DNA of 64,000 nucleotides, from positions 3,670,001 to 3,734,000 of the forward strand of contig NC_015677.1 of assembly GCF_000215705.1 (NCBI RefSeq), read 5' to 3'. The position numbers were made by a program, and so were the translations under genes. Of the stretch, positions 19,470 to 29,382 are shown one piece after another. Origin of the DNA: Ramlibacter tataouinensis TTB310 (GTDB lineage: Bacteria > Pseudomonadota > Gammaproteobacteria > Burkholderiales > Burkholderiaceae_C). The notes under the pieces were generated by a model. The model saw only the letters and a program-made list of their open reading frames with translations. It ran no database searches and was not told the origin of the DNA. Positions within the stretch are counted from its first letter, which is position 1, and every line of letters begins with the position of its first letter.

Positions 19470-19940
19470 ATGACACGCTCCGCCACCGGGCTCGACACCG
19501 ACCAGGCCCTGCTGCTGGACAACCAGCTGTGCTTCGCCCTGTACTCGGCCTCGCTGGCCATGACCAAGCTGTACAAGCCGCTGCTGGCCGAGCTGGGCCT
19601 GACCTACCCGCAGTACCTGGCCATGCTGGCCCTGTGGGAACGCGACGGCCTGACCGTGTCCGAACTGGGCGAGCGGCTGTCGCTGGACTCGGGCACGCTC
19701 ACGCCCCTGCTCAAGCGGCTGGAGGCGGCCGGCCTGGTCGCCCGGCTGCGCGCGGTGGAGGACGAGCGCCGGGTCTACGTCACGCTCACGGCCGCCGGCC
19801 GCCGGCTCAAGGCGCGCGCCCGCAAAATCCCCGGCTGCATCCTGGCGGCCAGCCGGTGCTCGCTGCCCGAGCTGCGCCAGCTGGTCGGGCAGGTGCGCGG
19901 CCTGCGCGAGCAGCTGGCCGCGGCTTCGCCGCCCTCCTGA
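19470..19940 (+). CDS. ohrR: Organic-hydroperoxide-sensing MarR-family repressor OhrR
   Basis: A 156-residue winged-helix repressor. The redox-sensing cysteine is Cys21 in [13 protein letters not shown], matching Cys15 or Cys22 of known OhrR proteins. The wing segment is [23 protein letters not shown], with the family DERR motif right after. The ATG at 19470 is preferred over 19434, which lies inside the operator. Oxidation of Cys21 by organic peroxides should release DNA and induce ohr, 57 bp downstream. No second Cys matching the resolving Cys127 of Xanthomonas OhrR was aligned with certainty; Cys residues occur near residues 126 and 131. Confidence 0.9.
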   Translation: MTRSATGLDTDQALLLDNQLCFALYSASLAMTKLYKPLLAELGLTYPQYLAMLALWERDGLTVSELGERLSLDSGTLTPLLKRLEAAGLVARLRAVEDERRVYVTLTAAGRRLKARARKIPGCILAASRCSLPELRQLVGQVRGLREQLAAASPPS

Positions 19941-19996
19941 TCCATCCGCGCTTCGACCCCGAAGCTTTCTCACCCTCAACCACAAGGAACCCCACC

Positions 19997-20413
19997 ATGG
20001 CCCAGCTCGAAAAAGTCCTCTACACCGCCAAGGCCCACACCACGGGCGGGCGCGACGGCGCCGCGCGCACCGACGACGGCCGCCTGGACGTCAAGCTGTC
20101 CTCGCCCGGCACCTCGGGCACCGGCACCAACCCCGAGCAGCTGTTCGCCGCCGGCTATTCCGCCTGCTTCATCGGCGCGATGAAGGCGGTGGCGCCCAAG
20201 GTCGGCGTGACCGTGCCGCAGGACGCGTCCATCGATGCCGAGGTCGACCTGGGCCCGATCCCGAACGCGTACGGCATCGCCGCGCGCCTGAACGTGCGCC
20301 TGCCCGGCCTGGACCGCGCCCAGGCCCAGAAGCTGGTGGACGCCGCCCACCAGGTCTGCCCCTACTCCAACGCCACACGCGGCAACGTCGACGTCAAGAT
20401 CAACCTGCTCTGA
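19997..20413 (+). CDS. ohr: Organic hydroperoxide resistance protein Ohr
   Basis: A 138-residue thiol peroxidase that reduces organic and fatty-acid hydroperoxides, using lipoylated partners. The reactive Cys57 (YSACFIGAM) and resolving Cys121 (HQVCPYSNATRGN) are present, with Arg19 and Glu47 of the active site. The start at 19997 follows an AAGGAA site. It lies after ohrR with no promoter or dyad of its own visible in the 56-bp gap, so co-transcription with ohrR is likely. srkA follows 23 bp downstream and may be in the same operon. Confidence 0.95.
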   Translation: MAQLEKVLYTAKAHTTGGRDGAARTDDGRLDVKLSSPGTSGTGTNPEQLFAAGYSACFIGAMKAVAPKVGVTVPQDASIDAEVDLGPIPNAYGIAARLNVRLPGLDRAQAQKLVDAAHQVCPYSNATRGNVDVKINLL

Positions 20414-20436
20414 CGACGCGCGGCGACAATCGCCGC

Positions 20437-21438
20437 ATGGTCTCCCATCCCTACGAGGCGCTCACGCCCGACCGGGTCCAGGACGCGCTGGACCAGGTCG
20501 GCCTGCGCGGCGACGGCCGGCTGCTGGCGCTGAGCTCGTACGAGAACCGCGTCTACCTGGTCCACCTGGAAGAGGTGCACCAGGGCTGTGACGCGGTGGT
20601 CCTCAAGTTCTACCGGCCCGGGCGCTGGAGCGAGGACCAGATCCTGGAGGAGCATGCGCTCGCACGGGAGCTGGCCGCCGCCGAGGTGCCCATGGTGGCG
20701 CCGCTGGCGCTGGGCGGCGCGACGCTGCACCGCTTCGGCGGTTTCGATTTCAGCGTCAGCCCGCGCCGGGGCGGGCGGGCGCCCGAGCTGGACGATGCCG
20801 AGGTGCTCGAGTGGATCGGCCGGTTCCTGGCGCGTATCCACAGCGTTGGTGCGGCTCGGCCGTTCGATGTGCGGCCGGCGCTGGATGCGCAGACCTTCGC
20901 CATCGAGCCGCGCGACTGGCTGCTGGCGCACCGTGCCATCCCGCTGGATGTGGAGGCAGCGTGGCGCGACGCCTGCGAAGCCGCCATCGCCAAGATAGCC
21001 GAGCGCCTGGCCGCGGGTCCCGGCGGCTTCGCGTTCCAGCGCCTGCGGCTGCATGGCGACTGCCACCCCGGCAACATCCTGTGGACGCCCGACGCGGGCC
21101 CGCATTTCGTGGACCTGGACGACGCCCGCACCGGCCCGGCCGTGCAGGACCTGTGGATGCTGCTGTCGGGCGAGCGGGCGCAGCGCCAGCGCCAGCTGGG
21201 CGCGCTGCTGGACGGCTATGAGCAGTTCCGCGACTTCGACCGGCGCGAGCTGGCGCTGATCGAGCCCCTGCGCACCCTGCGCCTGATCCATTACAGCGCC
21301 TGGCTGGCGCGCCGCTGGGACGATCCCGCCTTTCCGCGCGCCTTTCCCTGGTTCGGCAGCAGCGACTACTGGAAGGGGCAGGTGCAGATGCTCGAAGAGC
21401 AGCTGGAGGCGATGGACGAGCCGGTGCTGATCGTGTGA
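20437..21438 (+). CDS. srkA: Stress response Ser/Thr kinase SrkA (YihE family)
   Basis: A 333-residue aminoglycoside-phosphotransferase-fold kinase like E. coli SrkA/YihE, which protects cells from stress-induced death. Visible catalytic parts are LHGDCHPGNILW with Asp208 and Asn213, and HFVDLDDARTGPAVQDLW with metal-binding Asp226. SSYENRVY and VVLKFYRPGRW form the nucleotide-binding lobe. It starts 23 bp after ohr, suggesting shared oxidative-stress control. It is the last gene before the CRISPR-Cas locus. Confidence 0.92.
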   Translation: MVSHPYEALTPDRVQDALDQVGLRGDGRLLALSSYENRVYLVHLEEVHQGCDAVVLKFYRPGRWSEDQILEEHALARELAAAEVPMVAPLALGGATLHRFGGFDFSVSPRRGGRAPELDDAEVLEWIGRFLARIHSVGAARPFDVRPALDAQTFAIEPRDWLLAHRAIPLDVEAAWRDACEAAIAKIAERLAAGPGGFAFQRLRLHGDCHPGNILWTPDAGPHFVDLDDARTGPAVQDLWMLLSGERAQRQRQLGALLDGYEQFRDFDRRELALIEPLRTLRLIHYSAWLARRWDDPAFPRAFPWFGSSDYWKGQVQMLEEQLEAMDEPVLIV

Positions 21439-21441
21439 TTT

Positions 21442-21472
21442 CTGACAGTGGGCAACTTACGGCGGATAAGCT
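21442..21472 (+). promoter_or_regulatory. Possible promoter of the cas operon
   Basis: In the 45-bp gap between srkA and cas3, CTGACA (21442-21447) resembles a -35 box and TAAGCT (21467-21472) a weak -10 box, with a 19-bp spacer. Spacing and -10 quality are poor, so this is a tentative call; read-through from srkA is an alternative. Confidence 0.3.
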
Positions 21473-21483
21473 AGATTGGTCCG

Positions 21484-23772
21484 ATGCCGCCCGATCACAC
21501 CGACCACGCTTCTCCTGCCGGCAACTCTTCGGATTTCTTTGCGCACTCCTCGCCGGATGGTGACCGGTCGCGCTGGCAACCATTGGTCGAACACCTGCGA
21601 AGCGCAGGCGATCTTGCTGCGCAGCGCGCGACGATTTTTGGTGCGGAAGCAGCGGCGCGGGTGCAAGGTGAACTGCATGACCTGGGCAAGTACACGGATG
21701 CGTTCCAACGCCGGCTCGCTGGCGATGCCCGCAGCGTTGACCATTCCACCTGGGGAGCCAAAGTCGCTGTCGAGCGCTATAAGGCGGCCGGGCAGCTGCT
21801 GGCCTACGGTATCGCGGGGCACCACGCCGGCCTCGCCAACGGGCAAGGAGAAGGCGAGCGCACGGCACTGGCGACCCGATTGCTCGACAGTGAGTTGGAG
21901 CCGTTGCACCCTGTGTGGGAGCAGGAAATCCGCCTGCCGGCGGAGCTGGCGCTGCCTCGGCTGAAAGCCCATCCTCAACGTAAACAATTCCAGCATGCGT
22001 TCTTCACTCGCATGCTTTTCTCGTGTCTGGTTGACGCAGATTTCATCGACACCGAAAGGTATTACCTTGAACTCAGCGGCAAAGTGCCTGCACGGACCGG
22101 CGCCTATCCTTCATTAGAGACCCTGCGGGCTCAACTGAACGCCTATCTACAAGGCCTGCCTCGGGAAGGCGATGTCAATCCGGTCAGGACTCGCATTTTG
22201 GACCATGTCCGGTCCATGAGCGAATGCACTCCAGGCCTGTTCTCGCTGACGGTGCCCACGGGCGGTGGCAAGACGCTGGCTTCTCTCGCCTTCGCGCTGG
22301 ACCATGCCATTCGCCACGGCTTGCGAAGGGTGATCTTCGTCATCCCCTTTACTAGTGTGGTGGAACAGAACGCCGCCGTATTTCGCCGCGCCCTCGGGAC
22401 TTTGGGTGATATAGCCGTCCTCGAACATCACAGCGCATTCGTGGAGCAGCCCCCGCCGCGGGAGGACCCCGAGAAGTACCAGTCCTTCAAAAAGCTGCGG
22501 CTAGCCATGGAAAACTGGGACGCGCCGATTGTGGTGACTACCGCAGTGCAGTTCTTCGAGAGCTTGTTCGCCGCCCGGCCGTCACAGTGCCGAAAGCTGC
22601 ACAACACCGCGGGCAGCGTGGTGGTCATCGACGAAGCGCAGACGATGCCGCTCAAGCTGCTGCGCCCCTGTGTGGCAGCCATTGACGAACTGGCGCGCAA
22701 CTACCGTTCCAGCGTGGTGCTCTGCACCGCCACGCAGCCAGCGCTGGAAGCGCCTCGCTTCGAGGGCGGGCTCGATAACAACGAGGTACGCGAACTCGCG
22801 CCCGACCCGCCTAGACTCTATAAGGAACTGGAGCGTGTGCGCGTGCGCCACGTCGGGACACTGGACGACGCAGCATTGGCTGGCCATCTGCGCACGCGGG
22901 ACCAGGTGCTGTGCATTGTCAACAACCGCCGTCATGCCCGGGCCATGTATCAGGCCATCATCGATCTTCCCGGCGCCAGACACCTGTCGACGCTGATGTG
23001 CGCAAAACACCGCAGTCAAGTGCTCGAAGAGATCCGGGGATTGCTTGAGGCTCGCCAGCCGTGCCGCCTCGTTGCGACGTCTTTGATCGAGGCGGGTGTG
23101 GACGTCGACTTTTCCACGGTGCTGCGCGCTGAGGCCGGCCTCGACTCCATTGCGCAGGCCGCAGGCCGCTGCAACCGCGAGGGGCGACGTTCATCGGAAA
23201 CCAGCGAGGTGCTGGTGTTTGCAACGGCCAACGAGGACTGGGCGCCACCGGCGGAACTCAAGCAGTACGCCCAGGCGGCCCGCGAAGTGCTGCGCCGGCA
23301 TGAACAGGACCCGCTGGGGCCGCAAGCCATTGCTGAGTACTTCCGACTGCTGTACTGGCAGCAAGGCAGCGACGCACTGGACGCTCACAACCTCATGGGC
23401 CTGCTGCGCGAAAGCCGCCTGGACAGCCTGCCGATGGAGACGCTGGCGACCAAGTTCCAGATGATCGACAACGTGCAGATGCCGGTAATCGTGCCCTACA
23501 ACGACGAGGCGCGCGAAGCACTGGCCGCACTGCGGTTTGCTGAGCCGAAGGGCGGTATCGGCGGGCTCGCGCGAAAGCTGCAGCCTTACCTCGTCCAGCT
23601 ACCCCGACAAGGGTTCCACGCGCTCAGAGACGCTGGCGCCGTTCAGCCCGTGGCCGCTCAGAAGTGGGGGGAGCAGTTCATGGAACTGGTGCACGAGGAT
23701 TTGTATGACTTGAGGTTCGGATTAGATTGGAGAAATCCCAGTTTTGTGCAGGCGGATCGGCTGCATTGGTAA
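21484..23772 (+). CDS. cas3: Cas3 HD nuclease-helicase, type I-C
   Basis: The 762-residue effector nuclease that unwinds and degrades target DNA after Cascade binding. The N-terminal HD domain has His21, His37, His65-Asp66 with Lys69 (HDLGK), and His113-His114. The SF2 helicase has Walker A PTGGGKT (258-264), a DEAH-box variant DEAQ (383-386), motif III CTATQPA (414-420) and motif VI QAAGRCNREGR. HD and helicase are in one chain, as usual for I-C. All key residues look intact. It is the first gene of the cas operon; 63 bp separate it from cas5c. Base composition is less G/C-extreme than the flanking genes, a sign of separate ancestry. Confidence 0.97.
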   Translation: MPPDHTDHASPAGNSSDFFAHSSPDGDRSRWQPLVEHLRSAGDLAAQRATIFGAEAAARVQGELHDLGKYTDAFQRRLAGDARSVDHSTWGAKVAVERYKAAGQLLAYGIAGHHAGLANGQGEGERTALATRLLDSELEPLHPVWEQEIRLPAELALPRLKAHPQRKQFQHAFFTRMLFSCLVDADFIDTERYYLELSGKVPARTGAYPSLETLRAQLNAYLQGLPREGDVNPVRTRILDHVRSMSECTPGLFSLTVPTGGGKTLASLAFALDHAIRHGLRRVIFVIPFTSVVEQNAAVFRRALGTLGDIAVLEHHSAFVEQPPPREDPEKYQSFKKLRLAMENWDAPIVVTTAVQFFESLFAARPSQCRKLHNTAGSVVVIDEAQTMPLKLLRPCVAAIDELARNYRSSVVLCTATQPALEAPRFEGGLDNNEVRELAPDPPRLYKELERVRVRHVGTLDDAALAGHLRTRDQVLCIVNNRRHARAMYQAIIDLPGARHLSTLMCAKHRSQVLEEIRGLLEARQPCRLVATSLIEAGVDVDFSTVLRAEAGLDSIAQAAGRCNREGRRSSETSEVLVFATANEDWAPPAELKQYAQAAREVLRRHEQDPLGPQAIAEYFRLLYWQQGSDALDAHNLMGLLRESRLDSLPMETLATKFQMIDNVQMPVIVPYNDEAREALAALRFAEPKGGIGGLARKLQPYLVQLPRQGFHALRDAGAVQPVAAQKWGEQFMELVHEDLYDLRFGLDWRNPSFVQADRLHW

Positions 23773-23814
23773 GCCCTTCAGGAAGTGATAAAAGGTCTCC
23801 CGAGCAACCGGTGA

Positions 23815-26317
<2,503 letters not shown>

Positions 26318-26321
<4 letters not shown>

Positions 26322-27199
26322 CCGCCATCGCACACCGCTACGAGTTCGTCTACCTGTTCGACATCACCAATGGCAACCCCAACGGCGACCCTGACGCCGG
26401 CAACATGCCGCGACTGGACCCGGAAACCAACCGCGGGTTGGTCACGGATGTGTGCCTTAAGCGGAAGATTCGCAACTTCGTCAGCCTGGACAAGGCAGAC
26501 GCCCCAGGCTACGCCATCTATATGCAAGAGAAGGCGGTACTCAACAACCAGCATCGCAAGGCATACGACGCCATTTCGTTGAAGCCAGAAGACAAGAAGC
26601 TGCCAAAGGAGGAAGAGAAGGCACGCGCCATCACCAACTGGATGTGCGCGAACTTCTTCGACGTGCGCACGTTTGGGGCCGTCATGACCACCGGCGTCAA
26701 CGCCGGCCAGGTGCGCGGGCCGGTGCAAATGGCCTTCGCCACGTCAATCGACCCGGTCGTGCCGCTTGAAATCTCGATAACGCGCATGGCCGTGACAACC
26801 GAGAAGGAGGCCGAAGCCCAGAGCGGAGACAACCGCACCATGGGCCGCAAGCACATCATCCCGTACGGTTTGTACCGGGCGCACGGATTCGTCTCGGCCA
26901 AGCTGGCTGAGCGGACGGGTTTTTCCGAGAAAGACCTGAACCTCTTCTGGCAAGCGCTGATCAACATGTTCGAGCATGACCGTTCGGCTGCTCGCAGCGA
27001 AATGGCAGCGCGCAAGCTGATCGTGTTTGAGCACGAAAGCGCCATGGGCAATGCGCCGGCACACTTGTTGTTTGATGCCGTGAAAATTGCCCCCGCGGTC
27101 GCCGAAGCCGAAGCCGCTCCGCGCACTTTCAGGGATTACACGGTCACACTGGATAAGGCGGCCATTCCCGCTGGCGTCTCAGTACGCGAGCTTCTGTAA
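26318..27199 (+). CDS. cas7: Cas7 (Csd2), Cascade backbone subunit
   Basis: A 293-residue RAMP protein that coats the crRNA spacer in several copies. The start [20 protein letters not shown] is the classic Csd2 signature, with [30 protein letters not shown] next; [14 protein letters not shown] and [14 protein letters not shown] are also typical. The ATG at 26318 overlaps the cas8c stop. The length is normal and there is no frameshift. It is followed by cas4 after 22 bp. Confidence 0.96.
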
Positions 27200-27221
27200 G
27201 GCGCATCGGAGCTCGTGCGCG

Positions 27222-27851
27222 ATGGACGATGACGACTTCGTTCCCATCTCCGCCCTGCAGCACTACCTGTATTGCCCACGGCAGTGCGCGCTGATCCATG
27301 TTGAGCAGGTCTGGGCCGAAAGCGTCCATACGGCGCAAGGGCGGGTACTCCATGAGCGCGCGGACAGGCCCCGGTCAGCGAAACGCCGTGGCGTGCGTAC
27401 CGTGACCGCCATGCCCCTGGCTCACGCGGAACTCAGGATCCGGGGCATTGCCGACGTGGTGGAGTTTCATGCCACCGCCCAAGGCGAGCGGGCGGTACCC
27501 GTGGAATACAAGCGTGGCCGGCCCAAGACGCACCGGGCTGACGAGGTGCAGCTGTGCGCTCAAGCTCTGTGCCTGGAAGCGATGCTGGGGCACACCATCC
27601 CGCTTGGAGACTTGTTTTATGGGGAAACCCATCGTCGGGTTGAAGTCGCCTTCGACGATGAACTCCGCCAACTCACTTACGGCACGGTCACGGCTGTGCG
27701 GGAGATGATCGCCGCTCGACTCACGCCGAAGGCCGTGTACCAGGCCCGCAAGTGCGATGCGTGCTCCCTCATTGACTTGTGCCAGCCACGCGTCGTGGGC
27801 AGGCATCGCTGTGTGAGCACCTGGCTCGCGCAGCAATTGCACGAAGCGTAG
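27222..27851 (+). CDS. cas4: Cas4 spacer-processing nuclease
   Basis: A 209-residue iron-sulphur nuclease that trims prespacers and selects the PAM-bearing end during adaptation. RecB-type residues are His44, Asp78 (GIADVVEF), Glu95 and Lys97 (VPVEYKRG). The cluster ligands Cys18, Cys178, Cys181 and Cys187 are all present, as in YCPRQCALIH and KCDACSLIDLC. The ATG at 27222 fits the family N-terminus (FVPISALQHYLYCPRQC); in-frame sequence upstream overlaps cas7. cas1 begins 10 bp downstream. Confidence 0.95.
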   Translation: MDDDDFVPISALQHYLYCPRQCALIHVEQVWAESVHTAQGRVLHERADRPRSAKRRGVRTVTAMPLAHAELRIRGIADVVEFHATAQGERAVPVEYKRGRPKTHRADEVQLCAQALCLEAMLGHTIPLGDLFYGETHRRVEVAFDDELRQLTYGTVTAVREMIAARLTPKAVYQARKCDACSLIDLCQPRVVGRHRCVSTWLAQQLHEA

Positions 27852-27861
27852 AGGAGACGCG

Positions 27862-28902
27862 ATGCGGCGTCAGCTCAACACTCTGTATGTGACAACAGAT
27901 GGTGCCTGGCTGCGCAAGGACGGCGAAAACATCGTCATGGACGTCGAGGGGGAAACGCGCGCCCGACTGCCAATGCACATGCTCCAGGGCCTGGTCTGCT
28001 ACGGCCGAGTAATGGCGTCCCCTGCATTGCTGGGCCACTGCGCCGAGCACGGCATCACGGTGAGCTTTCTCACGCCCAACGGCCGATTCTTGGCCCGCAT
28101 GGAAGGCCCGGTCTCGGGCAACGTGCTGCTGCGGCGCCAGCAGTACCGCTGTACGGATGACCCCGTACAGTGCGCCGCTGTCGTGCAGCATTTGCTGGCG
28201 GGCAAGTTTTTCAACCAGCGTGCGGTGATCGGCCGTGCGCTGCGCGATCACAGTGAAAAGCTTGCGCCTGAGGATGATGCGGCCCTGACCCATGCATACC
28301 AGCGGCTCTCTCGCATCGGCGACAAGGTACTGGGCGAGCTTTCTTTGGATGTGTTGCGGGGATTGGAAGGCGAAGCAGCACAGGCCTACTTTGGAGTGTT
28401 CGATCATCTGATTCGCGTTGACAACCCCGTGCTGCGCTTCAAGGGGCGAAGCCGGCGACCTCCGCTTGATGCGGTGAATGCCCTGTTGTCGTTCCTGTAC
28501 ACGCTGGTAACGCACGACTGCCGCTCTGCGTTGGAAACTGCAGGCCTGGACCCTGCGGTCGGCTTTTTGCATCGCGACCGCCCCGGCCGGCCCAGCCTCG
28601 CACTCGACCTGCTGGAGGAGTTTCGGCCATTGATGGCTGATCGGCTGGCTCTGTCCTTGATCAATCGCCGTCAACTAAGCGAGCGTGACTTTAAGGTGAT
28701 GGACAGTGGCGCCGTTTTGCTCAAGGAAGATTCCCGCAAGAACGTTCTTGTCGCGTACCAGGAACGGAAACGGGAAGAGCTGCGGCATGCATTTATTGAG
28801 GAGAAAGTGGAGATCGGGCTGATTCCCTTCATTCAGGCCCAACTCCTCGCCCGCCATCTGCGCGGCGACCTGGATGCCTATCCGCCCTTTCTCTGGAAGT
28901 AG
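27862..28902 (+). CDS. cas1: Cas1 integrase, type I-C
   Basis: The 346-residue integrase that, with Cas2, inserts new spacers at the leader end. Metal ligands are visible: Glu169 (GLEGEAAQAYF), His237 (VGFLHRDRPGRPS) and Asp249 (ALDLLEEFRP). The N-terminal beta-domain begins RRQLNTLYVTTDGAWLRKDGEN-like, as in I-C Cas1. It is full length. An AGGAGA-type site precedes the start. Together with the intact leader-proximal repeats, this indicates that adaptation is or was recently active. Confidence 0.97.
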   Translation: MRRQLNTLYVTTDGAWLRKDGENIVMDVEGETRARLPMHMLQGLVCYGRVMASPALLGHCAEHGITVSFLTPNGRFLARMEGPVSGNVLLRRQQYRCTDDPVQCAAVVQHLLAGKFFNQRAVIGRALRDHSEKLAPEDDAALTHAYQRLSRIGDKVLGELSLDVLRGLEGEAAQAYFGVFDHLIRVDNPVLRFKGRSRRPPLDAVNALLSFLYTLVTHDCRSALETAGLDPAVGFLHRDRPGRPSLALDLLEEFRPLMADRLALSLINRRQLSERDFKVMDSGAVLLKEDSRKNVLVAYQERKREELRHAFIEEKVEIGLIPFIQAQLLARHLRGDLDAYPPFLWK

Positions 28903-28911
28903 GAGGCCCTC

Positions 28912-29202
28912 ATGATGGTACTGGTGAGCTACGACGTGCGAACGCTGGATCAAGCAGGGGCTCGCAGGTTGCGCCGCATCGCGAAAGTCTGCCAAGATTT
29001 TGGCCAGCGAGTGCAGCTCTCGGTATTTGAGATCGAGATCGACAGCGCCAAGTGGGTTGCCGTGCAGAACGAATTGTGCTCCTTGATAGATCCGGCCACG
29101 GACAGCCTGCGCTTCTACTACCTGGGTAAGAACTGGCAGCACAAGATAGAGCACGTTGGCGCCAAGCCAGCGCTGGACTTGAACGCTCCGCTCATTCTGT
29201 AG
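28912..29202 (+). CDS. cas2: Cas2, type I-C
   Basis: A 96-residue ferredoxin-fold protein that bridges Cas1 dimers. MVLVSYDVRTLD carries the first strand with the conserved Asp; GARRLRRIAKVCQDFGQRVQLSVFE is typical of I-C Cas2. It starts at ATG 28912 (or the adjacent 28915) after an AGGAGG-like site. Its stop codon is part of a 14-bp palindrome that opens the leader. It closes the cas operon. Confidence 0.96.
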   Translation: MMVLVSYDVRTLDQAGARRLRRIAKVCQDFGQRVQLSVFEIEIDSAKWVAVQNELCSLIDPATDSLRFYYLGKNWQHKIEHVGAKPALDLNAPLIL

Positions 29203-29382
29203 GTTCGCGCGAACCTTGATCGTTTGCGTGTCGTCTTTGGGGTTCGCGTTCCCCTAAGCTCTTGATAAGTCCAGAATTTTTCAACCAAGCGTGAGTTAAC
29301 GCTTTGTTTTCAGGCGTGGCTGCACCCGCTTCGCAGAAACGCGCAGAAAACTGGATGTAAATCATGAGGGTATAAAGGCGCC
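29203..29382 (+). promoter_or_regulatory. CRISPR leader
   Basis: The 180 bp between the cas2 stop and the first repeat are richer in A/T than the surroundings and hold no gene. A perfect palindrome GGTTCGCGCGAACC (29202-29215) overlaps the cas2 stop, and a related imperfect one (GGGGTTCGCGTTCCCC, about 29239-29254) follows. Near the array is AT-rich sequence (GAATTTTTCAACCAAG, and TAAATCATGAGGGTATAAAG just before repeat 1). The leader should carry the array promoter and the integration signal. Leader placement is supported by perfect repeats on this side and decayed repeats at the other end. Confidence 0.85.
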
